The notes under the pieces were generated by a model. It searched no databases. It had not been told where the DNA came from and saw nothing but the letters and a program-made list of their open reading frames with translations. Shown one piece after another: positions 45,674 through 57,660 of a stretch of 64,000 nucleotides of DNA. Position 1 is the first letter of the stretch. Every line of letters begins with the position of its first letter. Both the position numbers and the translations under genes were made by a program. The stretch comes from Grifola frondosa (Eukaryota; Basidiomycota; Agaricomycetes; Polyporales; Grifolaceae). The stretch covers positions 1-64,000 of the forward strand of contig LUGG01000019.1 in assembly GCA_001683735.1 (NCBI GenBank), read 5' to 3'.

Positions 45674-47141
45674 CTAATCCCTGGGGATGGAGTCATACCG
45701 CGGAGGCACCTCCGCCGCCTCGTCGCCCTCCTCCGGCGTCGCATCCAGCCGCCCACCATCCGTATGCTGCACTATCCCCGCATTCGTGACCTGCATCCGC
45801 CCCGCCGCCGCCTCGCGCTCCTTCGCGCTTGGCAGCACACCCAATGCGCCTGCGCCTGCGCCCGACGCTGAATTGGAGCCAGAGTTGGATCCCGAGTCTG
45901 TCTGCGGCAGCGACGGGCCCGGAGACGGGTGCCGCAGCGCGCCGTACGTGTTCACACCGCTGATGTCCGCGGCGCCCGCCTGCGGGCTCGCGAGGGCAGC
46001 GTACGCGGCGTAGTCGGGGTAGGGCTGCTCGGACGACGGTGCGTAGTGCGATTGTGAGTGTGATTGGGATTGCGAGTACTGCGAATATTGCGAGGGTGCG
46101 GACGTCGGCGGCGGGCTCGGCCGCCCAGCGCCCGCTGCTCCCGCTGCTGCACCGGCCACGCCCCCTGCGAGGAATGCAGGCACCGCTGCGGGGAACTGCC
46201 GCATCTGGCCCTGTCCTGCACCCACACCAGCTGCGCCGCCCGATACCGTGGGCGAACTGGAGCCCTGGAAGCCAGAAGGCGTGTAATTATACGGGGTGAC
46301 GTTGTCGTCTGCGGCGAGGTCGACGTTAGGGAGCGTACCGCCGCCGCCATGGCCGACGACTCGATCGGGATCGAAGTTTCCATCAAAGTCCTCCTTGTGG
46401 CTGCGACGGCGGCAGAAGAACCAGATGATGGCGATGAGGAGGGCGAGGCCTACGACGCCGCCGACAACGCCGCCCGCGATGGCGCCGGCATGGGAGGAGG
46501 TGTGAGTGGTAGAATTGGAGGCGAGGGGGGACGCTGGTGGTGGTGGAGGTCTGGGTGGTGGTGAAGGTGACGGAGGAGCCTTGTGCGTTGGTGGTGCTGG
46601 GAGGGGTGAGATGGCAGGCCTGTGTGCGGAATAAGGAACTCACGTTATGACGTTGGTAGCGGTGACGGTGCTTTGGGTGGTGGAGGTATTAGCGGAGCTT
46701 GAGGAGGTACTGATGCTGGCAGTGGTTGTATTGGAGGTGGAGGTATTTGCGGTGGTGGATGTGTTGGTATTTGTGCTGGTGTTGGCGTGGTGGTGGTGGT
46801 GCTGGAGTGCTGGTGGTGGTGTTGGATGGTGGTAGTTGTGGGAGGGGAGAGGTGGTAGTAGTGGTGGTGTCGGTCGGGGAAGTGGTGGTCGGACTGGTGG
46901 TGGGTGGCTATCGGGATGTTGTTGTCGTATCTGCGGGAGAAGTGGTGGTGGTGTCTGAAGAAGAAAATGGGTTAGTACTAGAGGAAGACTGGGAGGGAGA
47001 GGGCGTGGAAGAAGCAGGACCAGAGGACGAGCCCGAGGAAGACTGCGACTGCGAGAGTGCGCCTGTGGTAGACGTACTGGGGTCGGCGGTGACGGCGGTG
47101 GTGGCCGCTGCAGTATTTGTGTCTGTCGCATTGGACGACAT
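45674..47141 (-). CDS. Ser/Thr-rich single-pass membrane protein 2 (mucin-like)
   Basis: The minus strand encodes a Ser/Thr-rich ectodomain from Met 47141 (MSSNATDTNTAAATTAVTAD), a membrane helix GAIAGGVVGGVVGLALLIAI followed by IWFFCRRR (about 46490-46400), and a cytoplasmic tail with Tyr/Gln/Ser runs ending PPRYDSIPRD at 45674. The helix-plus-tail architecture and PPRYD ending are common in basidiomycete proteins of this type. The stalk is not readable as one frame: the first frame meets TAG at 46908-46910, a second frame carries ANTSTNTNTSTTANTSTSN up to a GTGAGT donor near 46650, and the helix lies in a third. Extra introns or indels are required. It faces mucin-like gene 1 from the other side of DUF2235 copy 2. 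Confidence 0.6.
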
Positions 47142-49584
47142 GGTTGAAGAAAAGAGAAAAGAAAAGAAAGGGAGCGATTAGAGATAGGGACTGCAGCGAG
47201 AGCGGCGAGGCGTGGATGAGCGAGGGGCGCCGCCTAACAAAGCCAGGCGAGCGTCATATATTTCCTTCTGCCTGCACGCTTACCCTGCCTGCTCCTCCCG
47301 GTTTTTCGGCCTCCCATGCCGAGCTGCGTATAAAAATATCGGCAAAACAATAGTCACTCACTCTCGGTTTGTCTCTTTGACATCGCCATCGTGCTCGAGC
47401 TCGCTGTGGGTATAGCTGCAGACGAGGTATAACGCAAGGAGCAAGTTCAGCATTTTTAGCCGACATCCGCCCGCCTTCTTCCTGTCACGCGCCCTTAGCA
47501 TTCTCTCCCACCTCACTCTCATCGTCCGTCTCCTCCAACAGTCTGCTCGCTGTCTGCTCGCTGTCTGCTCGTTGTCTGCTCATCGTCTTTGCGCCGTCTA
47601 CACTGCCACGCCGCTCCAGCGCCGCCTTGATGCCCCTCTCGCAATGCTCTGCATGGAGCCCTGCTCGTACATGTGATCCAGGCCCCTCTTCCGCCCCCCG
47701 GCCCTCGTGCGACCATCCACCGCCTTCGCCTCTTTCTCGCTGGCTCAGTGCCAGCGCAAAGCGTAACCTTACTCGGCGTGTTGTTCCTCAAAGTCTGCTT
47801 AGTCCGCAGAGTCACGTTAACTCCCACCGGCAGATCTCCGCATGGCGTGCTCTAGGAATCGTTCCATACATCGGAGCGCCCGCAATACGGATATTCACCA
47901 CAGAGTCCTGCCGTGGCTCTTCTCATCATCGTACGTAGCGCTCCACTATCTCTGACTGGATCCATCTGTCTGTGCCTCGGACCGGACTCGTTCGAGGACC
48001 CGGCGAGCCCGGGTGCGACCAATGGCAACTATAGCATATGGCACACCAACTTCTGTTGTTTTGCTACTTCTCGCCGGTCAAGGTCCCACCGGGCTCTCTT
48101 CGGCACACGATTGAGGTAATCAAAGACCGCACTCGTATTCAACGCCGTGGACGGGCTCGCATTTCCCCATATATTATGCCACAAGTACTGTCTGCTCTCG
48201 TATCTGCAGATGAACTACGAACAGGCGTCGCGTAACGGTTCCCTAAAGTCTCCACTCGGACTGTCAACGCGTTCGCCCAAAGTCTCTACTCGGACTGTCG
48301 TCGCTTGGGTCCGGAAATTCCCGGACAAGCATTACGCACACAAGGAAAGGTGTGCTCGAGTAGGCGTTGCGTTGCTGATGTCTAGTGTTGAATACCGAGT
48401 GGTGTAACATGCAAGTGCTGGAACGACGAGTTGATGGCGATGGTACTCAATGCCACAGTTGCCTATCAGGGCTCATCACAGGGTGCATGCTGGCCTTCGC
48501 TCGGAACGCCAGACGTCGACCGTTGCAGTTTTGAAGCGCAAGGGAACGTGAGGCAGGCCGCGAGCGCGCACGGGTAATCCCTGCAATACGATTCGATTAG
48601 TGCGCGTGCCTCGTAGTCGTGTATGGTACGGACCGTTATTCGTTCCGGACTGTCTTCCATACCCCGCACACCTTGTGCCACATCACCATTGCTTCATTCT
48701 TTCACACTGCAAACTCTCCTGCCCACGTAGAGGTAATTAAGTGGGCCCGGTTCCGTCTAATCTTTGCCCAGGAAGCAACAATTGTACACTGTGGCTTTTG
48801 AGTTCTGAATACCGAGTACTCAGTCTTGACTGCCAAGGGGGACGCGTCGTGGTAACGATGGAGTGATCGAGTGACCCGTAATGTAATTTCACCGCTGCTG
48901 TGCTGTACAAGAATATTAATGCTCCTTATGAAAAACACCGCACTCCAGGACACATTTCTGCATTTCTACCGGTTTTCTGCCTCTGATCATGGGGCGGGCG
49001 CGCGGTAAGATGTTCAAAGGCAGCCGTCCTGGTACGAATGGAAGAGATGTGCGGGCACCAAACTTTGTGCCACATGGCCGTTCCTTCCGATAGCAAGCGA
49101 ATGTGGGACAGCCAAATACTTACCTCGTCGACGTAAGTTTCCGCGGATCTACTCGGGTAAGTCCTGTCATCTCGTTCGAAGCCTTCTCATACCGTGTTCG
49201 AATGCTCGTCTCGTGCTGCGCAACTGACCGCTGTCTCATACAGTAACGTATGGAAGCGTGTTTCATTTCCGTATAGACGCGCTGGCGATAGTTTGGCTTC
49301 GTAGCATCATGCCGAGAGAAGAACGCAAGCCCTTCGAAGTGCATGTGCTAGTTGACACGGCCGCCTTGCTTGTTCTCATCGCTCATCGTAATTCTTCTCC
49401 GCTCAATTGTGCTTAGGCAGCATCGTCTTTCATATTTCTTGTGCAAATGATTTCCAAATCCGCCGATTGGGGTTACCATGGACGCCTACACATCCGCAAC
49501 GTCTATGCGAAAAGGGTGTGCTTCTCAGGCACTCGAATCAAGCTGCATTGCTTAGATGGAAACTAATAAGTGTCCACGCAGCAC
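47142..49584. other. 2.4-kb intergenic stretch
   Basis: No supported gene. The first few hundred bases are the presumed promoter side of mucin-like gene 2. Scattered open readings up to about 100 codons on both strands have no recognised motif. A minisatellite lies at 47541-47584. Confidence 0.45.
47541..47584. repeat. 11-bp minisatellite, four units
   Basis: GTCTGCTCGCT is repeated four times head to tail, the last two units with small changes (CGTT and CATC endings). Confidence 0.9.
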
Positions 49585-50330
49585 GGAAGGAACTTGGTGA
49601 CCTGCATTGATGACACGTCGAATCGGTTTGGTATCAAGGTCGTGTTTGTCTTTGTCTCGGTTTCGAGTTGTCGTTTTGTTGATTACTCTGTTTAGAATAC
49701 GAACATCGTCGAATTATATACTCAACCCGTCCGCGTCAAGAACAACACCCAGCTGACGTATTACAATAGCGGCATCGAAACGTATGCCAAGCATTCAAAG
49801 AAGACGTTCAGTTATTGGCTGCGGATCCTTGATCACAAAGTCGATCTCGCGATTGCTTGGTGCGTCCGACAGTGTTTTATCAGCGATTCATGTGGACCCT
49901 CATACCACCATGTAGGAATTTTGATCGCATTGTTAAGCGCAGATACCGATGGCTAGCTGAAAACTATAACGAAGGCGACCTGATATGCTTGTTCGGTGAG
50001 ATCGTTATCCTCAATAAATCCACCAACGAACCATCGTGCAGGGTTTTCTCGAGGTGCATATCAAGTACGTGATCCAAAAAGTGGGTTCAGTATCATCCAA
50101 ATATGATATGCACACTGACGAAATATCGAGGTTCGCTTGATTCATGAAGGAAATGAAGAGCAAATCGCGTAGTAGCTGGTACAGATTATATTCGCACAGT
50201 CCTCTGACACTTTCGCAGTGCATACGCCTACACGCGGATCCGAATAGCGATCTCTCCACTCTGGGGAAAGTTATCCAAGCCAGCATGAAGCCGAGGAGCA
50301 GACGCCAATCGCACTCTCTATGACTAGTAT
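49585..50330 (+). pseudogene. DUF2235 hydrolase, copy 3 (3'-truncated fragment)
   Basis: Readable blocks are GRNLVTCIDDTSNRFGIK (about 49585-49637; Asp kept but the next Gly is Asp), NTNIVELYTQ, TYYNSGIETYAKHSKKTF (about 49755), NFDRIVKRRYRWLAENYNEG (about 49916), GFSRGAYQ with the nucleophile Ser (about 50042) and VRLIHEGNEEQIA (about 50130). A stop then occurs and homology ends around 50330, just before the duplicated Crinkler-like unit starts. The Asp and His parts of the hydrolase and all helical repeats are missing. The simplest reading is that the copy-C unit landed in, or replaced, the rest of this gene. Confidence 0.8.
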
Positions 50331-50361
50331 GTTGGCGAGAGTGTATAAGTGTTGGCATTCT

Positions 50362-52575
50362 CACTGTGGGAAACTAGCAATGTTTCCCCTGGGACATTGT
50401 GATATTATTAGGAGTGACTAGACAATACGGGTATCCTGACGAGCAAAGAGAAGATATGACCCACAAAAATATAGTCTGATCGAATCAGAGAGTCTACAAG
50501 GAAGCAGTTTATAGCAACACCAAAGTGCAACCAATGCGGCTGGCGCTTAAATCAACTCATAATATGACCTCATTACAACTCATTATGCTACGGCCGTCAA
50601 TCCGTCCTCAGCCCTTTTTGCTCTCTTACAACCACACAATATGAATTTCCCCGATTTAACACCTGTACTCGACAGTCACCCTTTTTCCATAGTGTACCAA
50701 ACACTTTGGGGCAAGAGAGACACTGCAAACCAACAGATCTTCGAAACTCGTACGCTTCAGCATCGTGAAGTGCAGAGTATAGGAGAAGGTGATGTTATGG
50801 ATGTCGATAGCTCGATTCAGACATTCGAGTTCAAAGTAATGAAGCTGGGCTTGTTCGCACTTGATTATCTTGAATACATTCTCATCCGCGAAGAGTATGA
50901 CGCGATGTTACGAGAAATTGTGACGTGGCATTCGGAAGTGCAGCGGGGAGGCGGTATGATCATCACTGGGCAACCTGGTATCGGTACGTTTGGCCAGCAT
51001 TCAGTGTTCGAATGTGCTCTAGTATAATGGTATGACGAACAATCATGCTTCATTTAGGGAAGAGCCTTTTCCTCATCTACGTCCTTTTCAAGAAACTTCT
51101 GGCAGGAGAACCTGTCTTGTTCCAACAATATGAGCCCGAAAAGATCTTCATTTTCTGCGAAACCGGAGTCTTCACCTACCCTGCAAGGGAAGATCCATCG
51201 GATCTGGCAGAGTTAGCTGAAACCCACGGATTCTCTCGTGCGATAGCACTCGTCGACTCTAATGATCAGATCAACAAACCTCCAAGTTGTATCAAGCTCC
51301 CCTCCCCTATCTTCGTAGTCCAGACTCCTTCTCCTGCTCAGGAACACCGCAAGTGGTCCAAGGAGAAAAAACACGTCACTACACGCGTCATGCGGCCGTG
51401 GTCGTGGCCTGAGATACTGGGCTGGGTAAGGCTTTCAAATAGTATCCCGCTAGCAAGTATTTAATATTTGCCATCTTAGCAATACATTACAGGCTGAACG
51501 AATACCTGAAGACAGACTTTTGGAAGTCTACACGAAGTTCGGGCCCTCTGCTCGAACATGTTACTCTTTCACAGATGAAAGCCTCGTCGAAGAGTGGGAA
51601 GCCGACATCCACGCATATTGCCTGTCGGCCAATCTAGAGACAATCCAGACGGCCTTCTATCCTCGCTATTACCAAACCACTGAAGCATCTTACAAGGTAT
51701 TCTTACTCCGTCCTCGTTACGCCGATGGAAGACTAGAAGCATATGACATTGTAACTCCGTACGTTGCCAGAATCCTCTTGGAGTATTGGACCAGCAAGCA
51801 GGATGAAAAGACCGGCGAGTCTCTCGCTTACTTTGCCGTCAACGATCACTCGCGAAACTTGGCCGGAGTTGTGTTCGAGGCCTCGATGCATCGCCGTCTG
51901 CTGACTGGTGGGGAATTCGAGCTTCAGCAGATGATTTTTGATCGGGAAGACAAGGACGAGGAGAAAGAAAGCGAAGAGACTGGTAAAGTGAACAGGTTTA
52001 ACTTCACGATCGACGCCAAAGCGTCGTGTCGTAAAGTCACTTTGCCTGTTCGTCGCGATGTCATATTTCATCGCGACAGTTCATTCGACCCCAACGATTA
52101 CCATCGTCTAGCTGCCGCCGATCATTCTTCTTTTGACGCATTCATCGTAGACACAGATACCAATACGCCAGCACTTTTCCAGATGACGCTTGCGGAGGGG
52201 CGTGGTATCAGGTCTATTGGACTCGACAATCTACAGCGGTGCCTTGGCGCAGGTCTTGAAGCCAGCAAGGAGAAGCCTTGGAATTTCATCTTCGTAGTAC
52301 CGGACGGCCAGCAAGTCATTGGGTGGACGGATACTTACCAATGGGCTGAGAAGCTATCGGTCTATGTGATGTACGTCCGTCCTTTGGGTGGCTTGTGCCA
52401 ATATCTGCAAGACCGGATTGAGGACTAGAATCTCACCACCGAGCGGACGGACATCTTTTCTTGCCCGTTATCCAAATATGCTTTCGTAGCGAAAACAAGT
52501 AGCTACCATCGGAGAATTGTATGCTATCTGTGTAGTTATAGCACCAATATTTTGTACAATATGGCAAGCTCCGAG
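50362..52575 (+). repeat. Dispersed inverted copy of the Crinkler-like unit
   Basis: Compared with the inverted copy-A region, similarity starts at about 50362 (within GTGGGAAACTAGCAATG) and ends at about 52575 (GGCAAGCTCC). It therefore includes about 280 bp upstream and 150 bp downstream of the gene. Outside these points the sequences differ. No clear terminal inverted repeat or target-site duplication was recognised by eye. Confidence 0.65.
50641..52428 (+). CDS. Crinkler-like P-loop NTPase, copy C (intact)
   Basis: This is the only intact member of three. Exons 50641-50983, 51058-51425 and 51493-52428 join in frame to 548 residues. The N-terminal header starts MNFPDLTPVLDSHPF. Walker A (GQPGIGKS, residues 110-117) is split by the first intron (GTACGT...TTTAG). 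AIALVDSND near residue 180 is a likely Walker B, and PIFVVQTPSP near 200 resembles a sensor segment. GPSARTCYSFTDES follows near 253. The C-terminal region, FDAFIVDTDTNTPALFQMT near 450, matches the position of the restriction-endonuclease-like domain in Crinkler-type proteins, but a full D-(E/Q)xK motif is not evident, so nuclease activity is uncertain. No secretion signal is visible. Confidence 0.8.
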
Positions 52576-53309
52576 TCGTTTAGTGGCCTCGAGGGCCAAC
52601 TACTTTACAGATCGTCTCTGTCGTTACGTTCATGATAGACCGCCTATGCCTACGTTCGCCAATATCCGCCCCATGTCCATCAACGCCAGTGCGAAGAGGC
52701 ATGCGAGCAACGCCGGCCTGCGAACGTCTGCACAAGCAAGCATCGTCCGTGAGGTGTCCAAAAATACGCACCCTCTAGCCATGCGCGGTCACCATCGTCG
52801 TGTGGAATAACCACTTAGATGCAAGATGATGGACATTGACGATGAGCATTGGAAACGGCGACCAGGGACAATTGGGTGTCATTACTTATGCTCTATCGAG
52901 TTTGCATAGTGTATGGCAAGCCCACTCGCAAAGAAAACGTATGGAGAATGCAGATTAAAATACACAGACTAAACAACCAAGGTACATATTTAAGTAGCGA
53001 AACGGTCCATGCGTGTAACAATGCGGCAACCGAGCGTATAGGAAGGCCTCAAGAATGCATCATATTATCTATAACCTGTGAGGGTTCGAATTTTGAAGTC
53101 CTCAAATACTATAAACAACTTCGATACAGGGATGGGAGTTTATGCCTGTGGCTTAGGAAAAAAATAATAGCTTTTTTCTACATATTTACGCAACCTAAGA
53201 AGGCGATGCACCGCTCATTGCTACTTGAGAAGCATCCAAAAAGAAAGAAGTTCACGTTCAAAAGTACCAAGAGGACTAATAAAAAGCTGAATAGCAAAAG
53301 GTGAAACCT
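52576..53309. other. Stretch with one unassigned Lys-rich ORF
   Basis: The plus strand is open from 52849 to 53304 (151 codons). The product is Lys-rich at its C-terminus (KHPKRKKFTFKSTKRTNKK) and the DNA is more AT-rich than neighbouring genes. No family was recognised, no intron is needed, and the reading may be chance. The rest of the stretch shows no gene. Confidence 0.3.
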
Positions 53310-56300
53310 TACTGTGGCCGACGTGTAGGAAGCGGGATAGGCATTAGCCTTGAATTCCAAGCCTACCGAACAGGTTTTAAGGTCGTCGTCTTGTGCGGAC
53401 TCTGGCTGTCTTTCGGCTACAATCTCTGAATTGCGATAGTATTTAGTACCATCACTGTGCGACTTTTCCAATACCTCATGAGCATCAATCTCGTAAAATG
53501 ACCATAGTAAATACGTACTTTTTCGCAGAAGCCATATTCATCCAGGCCAATCCTCTGCCACTCATGCCGAGTATCATCTATTGGGTAGTTTCGTGAGACT
53601 CCCGATACACCGGTGCGAATCACGACTCGCCGTGTTTGGCCAATTCCGCTAGAGTGCGCCTGCACTGCCAACGAACCCTCACACAGTCATCGTTCAGCAA
53701 TCTGGGTAGATTGAACGATCTGAGAGGAGTGGTGGTCCGTTCGCTCACAACTGCATCACGGAAGAGGTCTATTCAGAGGTTTAGGATTAGTCTAACACAT
53801 CTTGCATAGGTTATTCAACAATACCGAGGGCGAGGAGCCCTTCTATCAGACGAAGGCCGGCCTCACGGACGTCTTCGTGATCGTAATGCAATGTGGTAGG
53901 CAGCGATGTCCAAACAATGCTATGCAAGATCTGATCGTGTATGCCTTCTGTGGAGTACTGATTATGCAGGACTCCTCAGCAGTTCAACTGGCAGCTTACC
54001 ATCAGCAGAGCTCGACCAGACCAAATCTCGGATGACGTTTAGACTTGCTACACGCACCCGCCACGAGTCGTCACACAGCATACCGCCCAAACTGACTACC
54101 CATCTCTTCGCCATTTCGCGTCGCGTACGTTCTGCGTTTCCAAGTCATTTTCGAGGATCGATATGATGGGCCGAGAACGTACGCACCATCTCGGACGAGA
54201 AATGTGATAGTTTGAACGCACTCCGTGCGGACACTCTCGTGCTCGTGCGTTAATAGCGTAAATGCGGACGTCGCATCTGGTATATCGTGATATTGTTCTG
54301 GGAGATTCGTCAGCAGAGCTTTGGATACAAGATATGCGACTACCATGACGGGCTAGATATTTGATGAGACTCAGCGCTATACGGGCGAGCTTCGAACTCC
54401 CGCGGATACATTCAGGCCAAATCGCGTTGCGGAGTTCCGGCATGAATGATAATTGCTTCCAAAGCTGATCGAACGCTGCAACTGCATGAGATACAATCTG
54501 CAATATCTCCACCCTCCTTACCTTCGTCATTGAACTGGGCGCAAAATTCGGATACGATATTCATGCACTGTGCTTTTCCTGCATCGTCTGCGCGGAGCAA
54601 CCTGCACAGAAAAGATATGACATCATTTTGGAACATTCGCGCACACCATTGCTCTGCATGAGGAGGGTTATTATTCATGATCGCAGCTCAGACATGTCCC
54701 ACTTACCTGCGAGGAACTTTGCAAAAAATATCGCTACCGATTTGTAATGGCTTGGTTCATGTTCCAACAGGGAAAGAAGGACTTGGGAGAGCTCCGAGTT
54801 ATCCTTCATGCTTCACATCGGTACATTCAGCAAAGGAGACGTCGTTGAGTAGTACGTACGTATCGTGACTCACCACGGTATCGGGTAATATACAAAATTT
54901 CGCACTGCATCAAGCACGGCGATCTTCATGGCAGGTTCCCATTCACGTTTTATGGACAGCAGTATACTTTTCGCAGCGCCTGGTACTCCTCCGAGTGTGC
55001 GACATCCTTCGGCTTGAAAATGTTTGTGACATTAGGATTCACAAGATTAACGAGATTTGCAAACACTTACGTGTGCGCGTCATCATATTAAGACGGTGAA
55101 TCCACACGGCAATATCTTCTTCGTGGGTAGAAAGGTCTTTGAACTTATTCACGAGACTGACCGCGGATTCGACATCAAAGATATCCAGCTCGAGAAGACC
55201 TTCCCATTTATTGGTCCAATCCATATCGAACCTATCGCCCGTGCCTACCAGGTGATGCCAATTGTCCCTGATTTTCCGGGGTAGCTCCGCCTCCGGAAAA
55301 TAGCCTTTTGGGCAAAAGACCACGGAGGCATGGATTTTCTGACCTGGCTTTATGGTTCTACCCTCCCCCAGTGCGGTCTAGGTAGAGATATTAGCAACAT
55401 AAGCACATGAGAAAGTGAGGGAAAGCTACCGATATGTAATGGAATGGTTGTCATTGTATGTCAACCTTCTGATAGGGAGATATTCTAAGAGCTTCCACAA
55501 TCCGGTCAGCGATTCCCTTATGTCGCCTAACTCGCACCATCTCCATTCCATATCTGAACCGTTCAGCTTGAGCCGCATAGACGTTGCCTCGTACGACATC
55601 CACAGAAAGGATGGATGGCGAAAATTGAACTTGCCATTCTCTACATTTCCTCCGCCACTACTCAGGATCAATCCGACAAGTCTCGCCTATCAACATACAC
55701 AAACTCACATATCGTGGTGCGTACCACTGAACCACACCTCTTTGATCCGTGGCGAGGCTGGGTTACCCTTGTCCTCTGATCTTGTCTGCAGATTCTCATA
55801 TTCTGCAGTTTGCGCAGCCACTTTCAAGTCATGGAGGGATGTCGGCGGAGAATCCGATCCTAAGAATATCTCCGTCGTTAGATGGTTTCATCGCATGCCA
55901 TGATGATATACCATTTGCTTTCGCTCTTCTCTCCGATCCCGATTCCCCGAAACAAGCATACAGTGGCAAGAATATAACACGGCGTTCGTCCAAAGCGAGA
56001 GCATGTCGAAAGTAGCACGAAATATAAGGATTGTTTGTTCCCGGCGAGGCCTTGTGCTTATATAGCCCGACTTGGACTAGTGCATCCCTAGCGAGCGTCA
56101 CACGTTAACCAACGAAACGGGCAAAGAGATAAAATAATTACCAAACTCCAACAAAATGAACTCGGACATTTCTTGAGTATGTCTGCTTGAATTGTTGGGC
56201 CATGGACTCGGAACCCTTGGTAGGAGTATGGCTACGTGAATCAATATACAGGGCATATACACTTTTGTGATGTCAACAGTTTGCATAGTACCGTGCTGGG

Positions 56301-56930
56301 TTGCGTGAACTTACTATGCAAGCAGCTCTTCATTCCCTTTATGAACTAACCCGACCTGGTGAAATAAGCATTGACCACGCATATTATCTAGAGGTAAAGG
56401 AATTCAAACAGACCTTATCGATCATTGCGGCCAAAGTGAGCACGAGACAAGCACCGCGGGAATATCCTATGCCATGAGTTATCAGTACGGGCTACGAATA
56501 ATGAGAAGAAAGGCTCACCAAAACAATATATCACATCGCCATCTTGATAGTGTTCTGCGAGCCATCGATATGCCTCCTTGACAATTCGTTCAAAATCCCT
56601 AGTATGTACTTCTGCACAGGCACATAACTCAGAAGAATGGTTAACGTACCACGCAATCCCAAAGTCCATCGTGCCATCAATGTGCCGTATCCAATGGTCT
56701 AGTGTCCATTTTGAAGGCATGCCGTATGTGCCAATGCCGCTGTTATAGTAGGTCAGCTGGGTCTTGTCCTTGACCAGCTGGCTGTGCAGCTGGCCTATGT
56801 TCCTAGTCTGATTCGGACAGTCAGTATACACATGATGCAAAACGCCTGAGCCAAGACCACGACCCTTTGGCCAATTTCATTCTGCACGTTGTCAATACAA
56901 ACTACCAGATTCCGTCCAGTCTGCCTGACA
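53310..56930 (-). pseudogene. DUF2235 hydrolase with helical repeats, copy 4
   Basis: Minus-strand blocks are GRNLVVCIDNVQNEIG (about 56925; the GT after Asp is changed to NV), QLVKDKTQLTYYNSGIGTYG (about 56780), NFERIVKEAYRWLAEHYQDG (about 56600), an elbow reading GYSRGACLV (about 56460), VGLVHKGNEELLA, VRVHFVGVWDALVQVG joined across an intron near 56120 (Asp kept), FRHALALDERRVIFLPLYA, EVWFSGTHHDM (His kept, about 55720), GQKIHASVVFCPKGYFPEAE and WIHRLNMMTR (about 55090). Repeat exons continue to about 53500, including DDTRHEWQRIGLDE, which matches the last repeat segment of copy 2. The repeat part has several frame breaks and fewer modules. The hydrolase part could be nearly complete. Confidence 0.75.
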
Positions 56931-57660
56931 GAGTCACTGTGTTCGAAACATTTGCAAAATTGTTGGTCACCCATTCAGACGATGTTTGGGAGTGAAGGCT
57001 GGCAGTAAGATCGTACAGAATCTGTGCAACACGAATGACCCGCGTGCGTTTCATCCGAACCGCGAGGAAACATCGTGGTGTGGCCCAATCTTCCAATCGA
57101 CGTCGTCCGTGTCTACATACCAGTGATGAACCTTACGCAGCTGTAAACGCAGTGATTGCGCTACAAAGAATTATTCAACATGTCCTAGTAAGTTCATTTT
57201 TTAAGGGTGGCGCCTGGTGGCGCCCATAGAGGCCCGTAGTTGGGTGGCGCGTCTGTTGACTATTGTGTATAGTTGTGTATACACAAAATGGCCAATACCT
57301 CGGTCAGTCTTCAGTCTTGCCAAGTTACTTCATGTTCACTTACTGGTGTCAGAGTATACTTAGGGAGCAATATTCTGTGTATCACGCGTTGCCCCATCAA
57401 CTTGCGGGTGAGTTTATTTAAGAAAGATGTCATCGTATCGATAACTTCACTAGTTTTACGCCTCAGGCCTAAGCACTCAAGTTCTCACCTCTATATCTCG
57501 ACATTCGTATAATTATAACCCAGAGTTCCGGATTGGATGAGTGCAACCACGACGATAAATCTCTTTTCATGGGCATCATCAATCTTGGGTTTTCACGCGT
57601 GCTTAATAAGTCATCGAAACTTCTACCTTTGCCAATCCAGTCGAATCCCGGCCATGTACG
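56931..57660. other. Intergenic stretch between divergent genes
   Basis: This separates DUF2235 copy 4 (minus) from the HET remnant (plus), so it should contain both upstream regions. An imperfect GGTGGCGCC duplication is seen near 57205-57225. No gene was recognised. Confidence 0.4.

Noticed and set aside
46064..46564. Plus-strand 166-codon Arg/Gly-rich reading
   Set aside because: Shadow of the GC-rich tail and membrane helix of mucin-like gene 2 on the minus strand.
55415..55903. Plus-strand 162-codon reading
   Set aside because: Antisense to DUF2235 copy 4 exons carrying the EVWFSGTHHDM block.
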